Of a DNA stretch of 64,000 nucleotides, positions 8,265 to 19,200 are shown piece by piece. Location: contig JANINS010000002.1 of the NCBI GenBank assembly GCA_024508725.1, positions 123,481-187,480 on the forward strand, read 5' to 3'. How positions within the stretch are numbered: position 1 is the first letter of the stretch; every line of letters begins with the position of its first letter. A program made the position numbers and the translations under genes. The notes under the pieces were generated by a model that ran no database searches, was not told the DNA's origin, and saw only the letters and a list, made by a program, of their open reading frames with translations. The DNA comes from Chitinophagaceae bacterium. Its GTDB lineage: Bacteria; Bacteroidota; Bacteroidia; Chitinophagales; Chitinophagaceae.

Positions 8265-9509
8265 ATGAAACTATCTATCTCTCTGCTATTCTGCTTAATA
8301 GTATGCTTGACGGTAAAGTCCCAAATACCTTCAACGACTGTTGCCGGTGATTATTATGTTATGACGTATCATAATAATTCCGGAATTCAGTATGGAATAT
8401 TGATCACTACACAGATACCTTTTGATCAGGTACACAGCCCTGTAGTAAGGATCGACGGTTATGATATTGAAGCTGGAACAACGATCGGGTTAAACGTATC
8501 CTGGTTTGGTGATGGTGGCAAATTACATGGCCGAGTTTCGTCTCATGGTGGTATTGCACCCGTGGAAGTTAATTTATTGAAGGATCAGAATAACCGCGCT
8601 GCAATATATATCCGAGGATTTAAAGGTAGGATCCGTTTTACTATTACCGCTTTTGCACAAGGGTTTGGTGAAGATCCTGCATGGTTCGACAAGTGGGAAA
8701 TAGCCGATCAGGATCCGGGGAGTGTTCCATACCAGCAGCTACTTACTTACTACAACGAGTTCAGAGACGCGGTAAACGTGAACGGGCGGTTGGATGTAAG
8801 GCAACGAGCTTATGTGTGGGATGAAACACATTTGATGAAGGATCTTTTTGTGTACGATGCGAATAATCGCCCTACGATTTTCATAAAAAATGACATTGGA
8901 GAAACAGCGAACCCGGCAGCCGGCGGGTTGGTTGCAGGTTCTGCTTTCGGAGGAGGGATATTATTTGGAAATAATTGGCAGCAGAGTGGTGTTGCCAACC
9001 GGTATTTGCATTTAGGCCGAGTGGATAATGCATACAATTTCAGCCCAGTAATCACAGTTGGCTCAGAGAATCTCAATGTGGGTATCGGTACTACCACTCC
9101 CAATGCTTCTTTGAAGCTTGATGTAGTGGGCAACACTGGCATTAATGGGAAATTATATATCGGACAGGTAAGTTCAGCGGTAATGAGTACGCTACAAAGT
9201 GAATATCTACTCGCTGTAAACGGAACTGCCCTGTTTAACAAGGTTAAGGTAAAGCTGTACCCCTGGCCTGATTATGTTTTCGAGCCTGAGTATAATTTAT
9301 TGCCTCTTACCAAACTCGAAGAATATATAAAAAAATATAAACACTTGCCGAATGTTGCGACAGCAAAGGAGGTAGAGAGCGATGGTGTAGATGTTGGCGA
9401 GACGCAAGCAGCATTATTAAGGAAGATCGAAGAGTTGACGCTGTACATCATTGAACAGAATAAGCGAATCGAAGTACTGGAAAAAAAGATTTTGGGTAAA
9501 GCGAATTAA
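8265..9509 (+). CDS. Tail-fibre-like secreted protein
   Basis: The protein has 414 residues with a signal peptide (MKLSISLLFCLIVCLTVKSQ). The central part carries the fibre-type motif VGIGTTTPNASLKLDV followed by NGKLYIG. The C-terminus (LTKLEEYIKKYKHLPNV, then a helical heptad tail from about 380 to 410) is the trimerising helical end found in many Bacteroidota fibre-like proteins. Related phage and S74-peptidase fibres carry a self-cleaving chaperone there, but no complete S74 catalytic domain is visible. The next gene starts 13 bases after its stop. A trimeric surface fibre accompanying an RHS protein would fit an adhesin or delivery role, but nothing in the sequence proves it. Confidence 0.8.
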   Translation: MKLSISLLFCLIVCLTVKSQIPSTTVAGDYYVMTYHNNSGIQYGILITTQIPFDQVHSPVVRIDGYDIEAGTTIGLNVSWFGDGGKLHGRVSSHGGIAPVEVNLLKDQNNRAAIYIRGFKGRIRFTITAFAQGFGEDPAWFDKWEIADQDPGSVPYQQLLTYYNEFRDAVNVNGRLDVRQRAYVWDETHLMKDLFVYDANNRPTIFIKNDIGETANPAAGGLVAGSAFGGGILFGNNWQQSGVANRYLHLGRVDNAYNFSPVITVGSENLNVGIGTTTPNASLKLDVVGNTGINGKLYIGQVSSAVMSTLQSEYLLAVNGTALFNKVKVKLYPWPDYVFEPEYNLLPLTKLEEYIKKYKHLPNVATAKEVESDGVDVGETQAALLRKIEELTLYIIEQNKRIEVLEKKILGKAN

Positions 9510-9522
9510 CTTCTATATAGCC

Positions 9523-12500
9523 ATGAAAGCATTTGCCTCAACTCTATTGCTGATTAGTTTAGCGTCTTTTGTAGCTGCACAGCAGTTAAATGGGCCATTA
9601 AATGTTTTGCCTAGCGGCGGTGCCGTTTATTCTGTATCTGGCCCATTGTATTTTAGTTATGAATGGGAAGCTGTAGGTGGAACCGTGTTATACCAAGATC
9701 AAAGTACAGTTCAGATCCTATGGGATCCCACGCCGCAAACTGGAACGGTACGGTACAAAAACAGTTCAACATCGGCATATGTGACCGTAAATGTAAACAT
9801 TCGGTTCCCAGCTCTAAGTAGTACAAGCGTGGTTGTCAATTACATGGGGGCTGGAGGTAATTTGTCGGTTACACAACTTCCTGATAATTTAACTATAGAT
9901 GAGGTTTTTTGGGAAATTTCTTATGATAATGCTAATTGGACATATGAGGCCGGTGGTTCCACCTATTCAATAAATAATGTAACTGCCCCATATTATGTAA
10001 GGGCTATTGTGTATTTCGATAACTATAGTTACAATTCTGTTACTAACGCATGCTATGTTGATATTTTTCCTACCGACCCTGGTACTATTAGTCTATCGGC
10101 CCCAGCTTACTATTACACTGTACCTGTAATTAGCGGAACACCTGCAATACCGGGTCCTTGTACGAATGTTATATATCTATGGACCATAGAGAAGTTGACA
10201 CCAGGTAGCTTCCCGCAATTCGTGTTTGGTGGGGTGAATTTTCCGACCGACGGACCTCCTTTATTGGAGCCGGTAAAGGTTAGGCGGACGGCCGTATGCG
10301 GATCGGATGTTGTTAACAGCAACGAGGTTATTTTAACTCCTATAATGACGATCGATTTTGAAAATCAAAGTTATGTAAGAGAAAGCTCTATCCTGGTACC
10401 CGGTATTAATCATTATTATACTGCCGATGCGCTTACTATTGGCAATAAACTTCAGGTGACTAATTATTTAGATGGAAATGGAAGAAGTGTGCAAAGTGTA
10501 TCTAAAGGAACTGCTTCTAGTGCTACTGGTTGGCAGGACGAAGTGAATATAAGGGAGTATGACGGATTTGGTAAAGAAGTTAAACACCTGCTAGGTTACT
10601 CAACCGCTACTGCGCTAGGTAAGTTTAAGCAAAATGCGTTGAATGAGAATGTCGGTTTTTACCAGGCCAAATTCGGGGATAATAATTCGTTTGGAAAAAG
10701 CGTGTATGAAAACAGCCCCTTGAGCAGAATGGTGAAAGAAGTGATGCCGGGGGACAATTATGTTATACCTAATAAAGGGATTAGTTACGAGTATGAACTA
10801 AACAACGCTAATGAAAAGATCAAAGTGTGGGAAATGGGCGATTTGGAGAATGATCTTCCGGTAACAACCGGTGAATATGCGTCAAACATGCTGTTCAAAA
10901 ATGTTACTACTGATGACCGCGGTAAAATGATGATAGACTATGTAGATTTTGAAGGGAAGTTGATCCTAAATAAAGTTCAGAATCTGGAGCTGGGGCAGGG
11001 CTTAGATGTGAATGGTTACGGGGGATGGATCAGTACTTATTATGTGTATGACGATTTTGGGCGGTTGCGATTTATTATCACTCCTAAGCTAGTGAACCAT
11101 AAAGTATCGACGAGTGGTGTTAATGCTAACTGGCAGGTAAGTGCGTTTGAAGCGGATGAATTGTGTTTTTCTTATTTCTATGATGAACTGAGCCGGGTAG
11201 TAGTGAGTCATACTCCAGGTGCCGGTAAAACAGAGATTGTTTATGATCAACGGGACAGAGCCATCTTCACCCGCACTTCGGAAGATGCCATTAAACAGCG
11301 ATGGCTTGTGAAAGTTCCGGATCATTTTGACCGCGACCAGTTGAGCGGGTTTTTGCATAATGCAACTTACACGAGGGTTAACCTTCAGCTTTACCTGAGG
11401 TCTGCAGCAATCTATCCTGCAACTTTTACTTATCATACTGCGGCCAACAATGGTTCGCAAGAGAAACTGAGTATTTCATTCAGAGAAGCTGCACGTCCGG
11501 AATACCTTGCAAGCAAGGAAATAGTGTTCAATCCGGGCTTTGAATCTGTCAATAGCCCGTCAGAAACATTTGTAGCCAGAATCGACGATATACCTCCCAC
11601 TACACAGACACAGCAGCTGATCACGTCATTGAACTTCTTACCTCCGGGATCGAACCTTGTTACTTTAGCAGTAAACTATTATGATGATTACAGCTACCAA
11701 GGAGTGAAATCATTCAGCAATAATTTTTCTTTTCCAAGCTCCAGTAATCCTTATGTTCTATTGCCTAAAAAGGCTGATAGAACTTTCGGGTATCTGACAG
11801 GGCAAACAATAAGGGTGATAGATGATGAGATTTATACAAACGACAAGTTCCTGCTGACCACCAACTACTACGACGAATACAGCCATATGTTGCAACAGTT
11901 GTCTGATAATTATGTCGGTGGAGTAGATGTGATCACCGACCAATATGACTTTGCGAATAAATTGCTAGCCCGCTCTCAACGTGAAACTATACCGGGAACA
12001 TCACTGCAGGATTTCTCTATAATCACAAGGTATGATTACGACTTGATTGGAAGATTGACCGCTATATCAAAAAACTATAGTAACAGCAGTTACAAAAAGC
12101 TTTTCGAGAATAAGTATGACGAATTTGGTAGGGTAAGCCAAACCAAACTTTCACCTGATTACAATGGTGGGAGCGGGATAGAAACACTTGATTATACTTA
12201 TACATTGCAGGGTTGGCTAAAGGCGATAAATAAAGATTATGTAACTACGACCAGTGATCAGCAACAATGGAGCAGGTATTTTGGACAGGTATATCAATAT
12301 GAGAACAATGATATTCCGGGATACAATTCATACAACGGGGACATATCTGGAACGTTATGGAAGAGCCAGGGTGACAATGTAGTAAGGAGGTTTGATTATC
12401 AGTATAAGAACACTACCGAACTGAAAAGTGCATCTTACAAGCAACGAAACAAACCGTCTGATGCAAGCTGGAATAATACTAAGTATGATTTTTCTTCGCC

Positions 12501-14955
12501 TCTGATGGAGTATGACGTGAACGGTAACATAAAACAGTTGCAACAGAAAGGCTTATTGCCGGGGCAGAATGTGAATAGTTTAGTAGATGACCTGGTATAT
12601 ACCTATGGAACAGATCCGAGCGAATTGAGTAACAAATTAACTAAGATAACCGATAATTCACCTAATACTTTAGTAAACGGAACTTTAGGCGATTTTAAAA
12701 GCAACTCACCTGCCTTAAACGTGCAGTATGCATATAATGGAGATGGGGCATTAACGAAAGACGAGAACAAAGTGATTAAGGAGAGTGCCAACAATGGAAT
12801 TTATTACAACGTTATTGGTAGGCCATATAAAGTGGTGGTGGAGGGCAAATGCACTATAGAGTATGTGTATGATGCCGGTGGAGAGCGGTTGGCACGAAAG
12901 GTTACAAACACCAGTGTAACACCAAACCTAGTGAAATGGGAACACTATGTGAATGATATCTTTTTAGAAGATAATGTACCCATGTACTTTACGAACGAAA
13001 CAGGGCGATTACGGGTGAGCCAGGTGAGTAGTTTTGGTTTTACACCTGCGCCTATACTTACTATTGGTGGTAACGGAGGCTTATTGATCGATGGTAAGCA
13101 GGCCTTTTTTGATTATTTCATTGGCGATAACCAGGCGAGTACGCGGATGGTTTTAACGGAGGAGGAACACTCAGAGTATCATAAAGCAACGATGGAACGG
13201 AGTGATACGCGGCAGCAGGATTATGAAGAGCGGATGTTTGGTGCTGTTAATTCACAGGGGAACCCTGCGGCCAATAATGAGTTAATTGCTACCAGAGATG
13301 AAACGCCGCCTAGTGCATGGAGCATCATCAATAGCGCTAATCAAAAGGCCACGCGATTGACAACGACTCAGCGAGTAGGCCCTAATACTTTTTTTAAAGT
13401 GATGGCCGGAGATGTATTCCATACACAGGCAGCCTACTTCTATAACCAGCCCGTTAATAATATGGGTGGGAATATAGCCGCCTCGGTGATTAACTCACTT
13501 GTGAGTGCACTTTCAACAGGGGGCTCGGCAGAGGCTCTTAAAAATTCATCTACAGCCATCCAGAGTCAACTGAATTTAGACGGAGGTTTGACGGGTTTTA
13601 TAAACACCCCTGATGGCTGTACGAGTTGTGGAACCCCCAACGCTTATATCAACTGGTTATTTTTTGATGAGAATTTTAATCCGGTTGCCCAGGGTGCAAA
13701 GAGGGTGGGACAAAATCCAGATGACCTTATAGCGCAAATAAATATCAAAGTGCCTGCTAATGGATATGCATTTTTTTACTTGAGTAATAACAGTGGCATT
13801 ACAGTATGGTTTGACAATTTTGTTGTTCAGCACGTGCGGGGAAGAATATTACAAGAGCACCATTATTATCCCTATGGTTTAGAGATCGCCAACATAGGGG
13901 GTAAATCTGCGGGCAAACTGGAGAATTTATCGAGGTACCAAGGAATGTTCAGCGGTTTTGAAAAGGAGACCGGCTGGAATAATTTCTTCCTAAGGAATTA
14001 CGATCCGCAGATCGGCAGGTGGTTGGAATCGGATCCCTACAACCAGTTCGTAAGTCCATATTTAGGAATGGGAAATGATCCTGTAAATAACATAGATAAA
14101 GACGGCGGAATGTGCGCCGGCGGGTGGGGGGCAATTGTGGGGGCGGTAGGGTTTGGGATCACTGCTAACATTATGATCAATGGATATAATAATCGAATGG
14201 ACGATCAAGGCATATCGGAAAAGCGCATTGGTAAATGGGGACGATTAGGCATTGTAATGGGAAGTGCCTTTTTGGGTGCAGGACTGGGCTATGCAACCGG
14301 TGAGCGATTCTTTACCGATGACTTTCATAATAATGGCACCTTCTTTCAAAATTTTAGGGCTTTTTACAAAGGATTCTTTGGAGGTACTTCGCCTGTGTAT
14401 CCGCGGCATAACGGTTATAATGACCCTTTGAACGTATATCGTTGGAGCGAAGTAAATCCACCTAACATTTGGGGATGGGTTGGAGAAATAAATATCTCCC
14501 TGCCGAAAATCTTTGATTCGTATTATCTGGATAGGTGGGTGGCAGCTGGCACACGAGTAGTCTCACCGCTGGATTTTTTAAGCTCAAGCGATCCTAATCG
14601 TGCTACTACTCCTGATGCACGTTATTCAGGGCAGCCAGTTTTTCGATTTGATTACCAAATGCATACTGAGCCTGGAGATAATAACGACAGAACGAGAACT
14701 CATGTTACACCAGACCGCAACGTTCCGGAAGGTACAGGACGTACTATTACTTATAAATTCACTAATAACACTACAATTTGCGGAACAAATCAAGGATATA
14801 TACGCTCGTATGTAGACGTAGTAGGACCTATCACAGCTCCAATAATGCCTACAGTTGGATTTATTTTGCAAAAGGAGCGTCTAATAAGAAAAAAGTTTAT
14901 AAAGATTTTTGGTATTCGGATGGGACCTAAAAATGGAGACTTGCCATGCCGTTAA
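9523..14955 (+). CDS. Giant RHS-repeat protein with variable C-terminal tip
   Basis: About 1810 residues from the ATG at 9523, which begins a signal peptide (MKAFASTLLLISLASFVAAQ); 24 codons of open frame upstream overlap the fibre gene. Ig/PKD-like modules occupy the first 280 residues. A DUF6443-like region (LTIGNKLQVTNYLDGNGRSVQ) follows, then many YD-type repeats (YDEFGRV, YVYDAGGERLARK). The RHS core at about 1446-1528 includes YYPYGL, DPQIGRWLESDP and GNDPVNNIDKDGG. After it come 280 residues unlike the rest, with two glycine-rich hydrophobic stretches. In RHS proteins the repeats form a shell around the C-terminal polypeptide, which is often a toxin. The tip was not recognised. The stop overlaps the next gene by 10 bases. 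Confidence 0.92.
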   Translation: MKAFASTLLLISLASFVAAQQLNGPLNVLPSGGAVYSVSGPLYFSYEWEAVGGTVLYQDQSTVQILWDPTPQTGTVRYKNSSTSAYVTVNVNIRFPALSSTSVVVNYMGAGGNLSVTQLPDNLTIDEVFWEISYDNANWTYEAGGSTYSINNVTAPYYVRAIVYFDNYSYNSVTNACYVDIFPTDPGTISLSAPAYYYTVPVISGTPAIPGPCTNVIYLWTIEKLTPGSFPQFVFGGVNFPTDGPPLLEPVKVRRTAVCGSDVVNSNEVILTPIMTIDFENQSYVRESSILVPGINHYYTADALTIGNKLQVTNYLDGNGRSVQSVSKGTASSATGWQDEVNIREYDGFGKEVKHLLGYSTATALGKFKQNALNENVGFYQAKFGDNNSFGKSVYENSPLSRMVKEVMPGDNYVIPNKGISYEYELNNANEKIKVWEMGDLENDLPVTTGEYASNMLFKNVTTDDRGKMMIDYVDFEGKLILNKVQNLELGQGLDVNGYGGWISTYYVYDDFGRLRFIITPKLVNHKVSTSGVNANWQVSAFEADELCFSYFYDELSRVVVSHTPGAGKTEIVYDQRDRAIFTRTSEDAIKQRWLVKVPDHFDRDQLSGFLHNATYTRVNLQLYLRSAAIYPATFTYHTAANNGSQEKLSISFREAARPEYLASKEIVFNPGFESVNSPSETFVARIDDIPPTTQTQQLITSLNFLPPGSNLVTLAVNYYDDYSYQGVKSFSNNFSFPSSSNPYVLLPKKADRTFGYLTGQTIRVIDDEIYTNDKFLLTTNYYDEYSHMLQQLSDNYVGGVDVITDQYDFANKLLARSQRETIPGTSLQDFSIITRYDYDLIGRLTAISKNYSNSSYKKLFENKYDEFGRVSQTKLSPDYNGGSGIETLDYTYTLQGWLKAINKDYVTTTSDQQQWSRYFGQVYQYENNDIPGYNSYNGDISGTLWKSQGDNVVRRFDYQYKNTTELKSASYKQRNKPSDASWNNTKYDFSSPLMEYDVNGNIKQLQQKGLLPGQNVNSLVDDLVYTYGTDPSELSNKLTKITDNSPNTLVNGTLGDFKSNSPALNVQYAYNGDGALTKDENKVIKESANNGIYYNVIGRPYKVVVEGKCTIEYVYDAGGERLARKVTNTSVTPNLVKWEHYVNDIFLEDNVPMYFTNETGRLRVSQVSSFGFTPAPILTIGGNGGLLIDGKQAFFDYFIGDNQASTRMVLTEEEHSEYHKATMERSDTRQQDYEERMFGAVNSQGNPAANNELIATRDETPPSAWSIINSANQKATRLTTTQRVGPNTFFKVMAGDVFHTQAAYFYNQPVNNMGGNIAASVINSLVSALSTGGSAEALKNSSTAIQSQLNLDGGLTGFINTPDGCTSCGTPNAYINWLFFDENFNPVAQGAKRVGQNPDDLIAQINIKVPANGYAFFYLSNNSGITVWFDNFVVQHVRGRILQEHHYYPYGLEIANIGGKSAGKLENLSRYQGMFSGFEKETGWNNFFLRNYDPQIGRWLESDPYNQFVSPYLGMGNDPVNNIDKDGGMCAGGWGAIVGAVGFGITANIMINGYNNRMDDQGISEKRIGKWGRLGIVMGSAFLGAGLGYATGERFFTDDFHNNGTFFQNFRAFYKGFFGGTSPVYPRHNGYNDPLNVYRWSEVNPPNIWGWVGEINISLPKIFDSYYLDRWVAAGTRVVSPLDFLSSSDPNRATTPDARYSGQPVFRFDYQMHTEPGDNNDRTRTHVTPDRNVPEGTGRTITYKFTNNTTICGTNQGYIRSYVDVVGPITAPIMPTVGFILQKERLIRKKFIKIFGIRMGPKNGDLPCR

Positions 14956-16217
14956 AAGTCATTTGTTATATCTTTTTATTAGCGGCTTACACAGAAACTG
15001 TTGTGGGGCAAAACAGGGAACAAATAGATGTGCGATCTGAAATGTCAATAATCCGCTCGTGGAATGCAGAACCTTTGCTAGCAAAAATCAAAGACAAGCG
15101 GATTACCATTTTAGCAGAAAAGTACCATGATCAAAGAACTCCTTATCTTGTTAAAAATTACATAGTCGAGCAATTGCTTACAGAGAAGGAGGCGATTGCA
15201 TTCCTGATTGAGGGAAATATTTACGAGTACTATTATGTGGAAAGAGTATTAGATAGTATTACATCATTAAACATCAGTTTGTTTTTTTCAGATGTATATC
15301 TTGCATCACATGCAGGCTATAATCTTTGGCGACTGGCTAAAGCCGAGAAGTTCACCAACCTGCAGCTTTATGGGTTTGATTACCACATCCGCAACTCAAG
15401 AAATGTCAGGGATTTGCTTAACGATCTTCGGGCGGCTGATACTTCGAGATTCTTCTCCAAGGATGAAATGAACTTTATCGAAAAACAGTTGCTTCACGTC
15501 ACCAACTATCCTAATGGAGTATACTTATCGCTCAAATTGCTCGATTCCATTTCGTTTTTTACCAGTAAGGCTGAATTGTTTTATCGTAATCTAGCTGAAA
15601 GAAATTCTTATACCGAAAATGCAAGACACCACCTTTTACACGGAAGAATGTGGCACTGTATCTTCCAACATTTTGCTGATGTATATGAGCGATCCAAATT
15701 GGATTCGGAAAAAATCTTTAATGAAGACTTCAAAGAGATTACCAAATATAATGTAAGGGACAAATTTCTTTTTGATAATCTCAGTTGGCTAATCGACAGT
15801 GTTGTTGACCCTAGTCTTAGAATCCTAGTTTCAATTTCCTCGTTACACGCTGCTAGGAAATTTGATTTTACGAAATACGTTTCTAAAGGTTTTTTACCAG
15901 TCGGGCAAAGGATGTCGAGTCGATATGCGGGAGAGTACTATTCAGTAGCGATATTACCGGGCGCAGGTAGTCGAGGCCTTGTACTAGAACAAAAGAATAC
16001 AAAAATTAAAAAAAACTCCCTGGAAGGTAAACTGTTCAAAAATAAGGAGCAGGTTCAATTTATAGACTTAGCACAATGGTGTAAATCTCACGGTAAGTTC
16101 TATATGAGCCCATTTTTAGGTCGGCGATACTTGAAGGCGAAATGGGATGAATACTTTGACGGAGTGATTTTTCTACATCACACGACTGCAAATTCACTGG
16201 TAACTGAATATAAATAG
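14946..16217 (+). CDS. Exported erythromycin-esterase-like protein coupled to the RHS gene
   Basis: The protein has 423 residues with a signal peptide ending near VVG-Q. The architecture matches the erythromycin esterase superfamily: ILAEKYHD at 56-62 in place of the usual GExxHG, an acidic FLIEGN at 87-91, LYGFDYH at 141-147, NVRDKFLFDNLSWL at 269-282, SSLHAARKF at 298-306 with His301, and a C-terminal FDGVIFLHHTTA. The glycine of GExxHG is replaced, so activity may differ from the antibiotic esterases. The ATG lies inside the last codons of the RHS gene, so translation is probably coupled, as for toxin and immunity pairs. It is however large and exported, unlike typical immunity proteins. 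It could modify or cleave the RHS tip, protect the periplasm, or be unrelated cargo. Confidence 0.8.
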   Translation: MPLKVICYIFLLAAYTETVVGQNREQIDVRSEMSIIRSWNAEPLLAKIKDKRITILAEKYHDQRTPYLVKNYIVEQLLTEKEAIAFLIEGNIYEYYYVERVLDSITSLNISLFFSDVYLASHAGYNLWRLAKAEKFTNLQLYGFDYHIRNSRNVRDLLNDLRAADTSRFFSKDEMNFIEKQLLHVTNYPNGVYLSLKLLDSISFFTSKAELFYRNLAERNSYTENARHHLLHGRMWHCIFQHFADVYERSKLDSEKIFNEDFKEITKYNVRDKFLFDNLSWLIDSVVDPSLRILVSISSLHAARKFDFTKYVSKGFLPVGQRMSSRYAGEYYSVAILPGAGSRGLVLEQKNTKIKKNSLEGKLFKNKEQVQFIDLAQWCKSHGKFYMSPFLGRRYLKAKWDEYFDGVIFLHHTTANSLVTEYK

Positions 16218-16233
16218 ACTGAAAAAAAGTGTT

Positions 16234-19200
16234 ATGTTTAAAAAGCTATGTATTGTATCTGCAATGACCTGGTGTTTTAATATACATGTTGCTGCACAGA
16301 CAAAATTGCAGACCGGAACTTTCAACTATTCGATTCCGTTAACTTCTTACTCTGATGCGACTTCTGGAATTGCTGCATCTATCTCTCTCGACTATAGCTC
16401 TGGCAATGGCCTCAAGGTAAATTCCGTTGCTTCTAATGTTGGAACCGGTTGGTTTCTGAATGCAGGAGGAAGTATTACTCGCATACAGAATGGAGAGCCA
16501 GATGATCAATCATCGATCCCTTTATTTCCGCAAATTCCCGTTAATAATGTCAACCATTATAACCAAAACGTGGCTTTGTATGCTGATGCGACATCGGCTG
16601 CATACAACTATGTAGATAACTATTATCCGAATGGTTACTTGCATACAATTTTCCCTGTATTCTTTAATGGCACTTATGGAAGTCCAAAGGAGCTTGCATT
16701 CGCTCCACGGTTTAAAAGTAATATGGGTAAACAGTGGAAAATGAGCAGACGTGCACTTGCCGACCGTCAACAAGATGTGTTTGCCTTTAGCTTCAATGGC
16801 CGCTCTGGTTCGTTTGTAATTGGTAAAGACGGAACCATTAAGACAATTGAAGATTCGAAACTGAAAATTGAGCTGATACATTCAAATATGACAGCACAGG
16901 ACATCCGTACAACGATAAAGGAATTCACCATTACGGATGAAACTGGAGTTATGTACAAGTTTGCATGTTTAGAACTTGCAGAGGTTACCAATTTTCAACT
17001 TGTCGGCAGTGAGAATGGTGATTTTTCATTCCGTAACATGAATGTTCAGGGTAAGGGCAAATATATTGTTGAGAAATGGTATTTAACTGAAATTAAAAAT
17101 CCGTTCGACAACAGGGCAATAGATTTTCAGTACATCACACAGGCAACCATTTTTACACCAGGTAGAAGTTTCAGCTACCAAACCATAAACTCGCTTGGCA
17201 AAGACAATTTAACTGCCATGCAGCAATCAAGTAGAGGAAAACTTCAAAGAATCAGTAAAATCACATACCCTGATCAGACTATTGTTTCATTTCAATATTT
17301 TAATGGGCAAAGTTTATGGGAAGTCCGAAAGGATAACATGTGGGATCCTCCTTTGACTGAAGTGAAAGTAGAAAAGGAAGGTAAGTTAATAACCCGGTAC
17401 GTTTTCAAGTATGGATACCTTCACAAAAAGGAAATCAAGCAGTATGATGACTATTTCAATACTGACCCTGTTTTCTCCCGACTTTGCTTGTTAGGCGTCC
17501 AGAAGTTCGGCACTTTAGCTGAAGAAGCACCGTATACTTTCGACTATTACGTGGGATTGGAATCTTCGGATCCCAGGGAAATGGTACCGCCAACCGAATG
17601 CTGGGCGCAAGATCATTGGGGCTATTTTAATAAAAGTTCGATCGTAGATCTCAATATCCCTACTCCAACTAAAGAAGTGATCAGAGATCTTATTGTGAAC
17701 AGTGACACTTATCGAAACCCCGCGCCGGGATGTGCTAAACTTGGCTTGATGAAGAGCATCAGCAATCCACTGGGTGCAAAAACAAATATTGAGTATGAAC
17801 AGAATCAATTTTTTCAAGCTACCAGTAATCAAATTATTAATGCAGGCGGTGTAAGAGTAAGTAAGCTTATTAAAACGGCTAACTCCACTGCAGATGCTGC
17901 GGTATCCCAATATTATTATGTAGATGATGCAGGGAATCCTTCGTCTTGGGGATACGAATCTCCGGCGTATGGACTGAATCGTAATCTTAGAGTTGTATAT
18001 GATGTGAATGGGTATAATTATGAGGGAATCATGATCGCCGACGTGAAATCGTCACTGATAAAACTTGGTATTAAATCTATTGTCAATACGTTAGTGAAGG
18101 GTCTAATTCATGCGCTGGAGGTGGCGAGTAGTACTGTGCCGGAGCCTGTTATTCAAGGTGTCATAATAGCGCTTTCGGGTTTAATAGAACGGTTATTTGT
18201 TCTATTTAATCCCGATGATACATATGTGTCCACGTCCTACGGGTTTTATCCAAACAAAGAGGTGAATCCTATTGGTCTTCAATATTCTAGGGTCGAAGAG
18301 ACGCTATCTACTTCGGGCGGTACATCGAAAGGTAAAATTATTTATGAGTTTTCAAAGCCTGCAAACATGTCTGAGATAACGGATTTGAACTTTCCATACA
18401 GCACGAAGCAGCGTTTTGCCGATTGGAAATATGGGCTACCTAAACGAGTAGCTTATTTAAACGGTGCCGGGGCCATTCAGAAAGAGGTGTTGAACGACTA
18501 TAACGTTGTTGTGAACCAATCGACCAACCTGACGTCTGATAACAATCTTTCGTGTAAAGTAGAACCCAACCAGATCAATTCCGGACGCTGTGAATATTAT
18601 ACCTACACGATCAACGATAATGAACTAACCGCTGACTATTATACACCCATCTTTGGGCGATCTGAATTGATACAAACGAAAGAGCGGATATACAATGCGA
18701 ACTCCAATAGTTATGCAGAAACAATCACTAATTATGAGTACAACGGGGACTACCTGCTAAAATCCAAGTGGGGCTATAACTCCAAGGGTCAAAAAGTAGA
18801 AACCATCTATAAATATTCAAATGATTACAATGTTGCGGGAGAAATTAGTGCTTTGAAACAAGCTAATAATATCTCTGCACCTGTATTGACGGAAAGTTAT
18901 TTGTATAAAACGCCAACTGATAGGTATATGCTGTCTGGAGAAATTACCGGGTATGGAACGGCGCCGAATGGAAATATAGTGCCGAGCAGCCTGTATCGCT
19001 ATAGGAGCTCTACTTTAATAAATGAGTCAATGCTGACGGCAATCTCGGCAACCCAGGTGGTACGTGATAATGTTTACTATAAGCAAACACAGGAGACGCT
19101 TTATGATGCAAAGGGCCATGTTGCACAAGTAAAAGGTCTCGCCTTTAACGGAACGGCTTTAGACGTGAGCAGAAAATCTGCTATGATCTATGATGATGCT

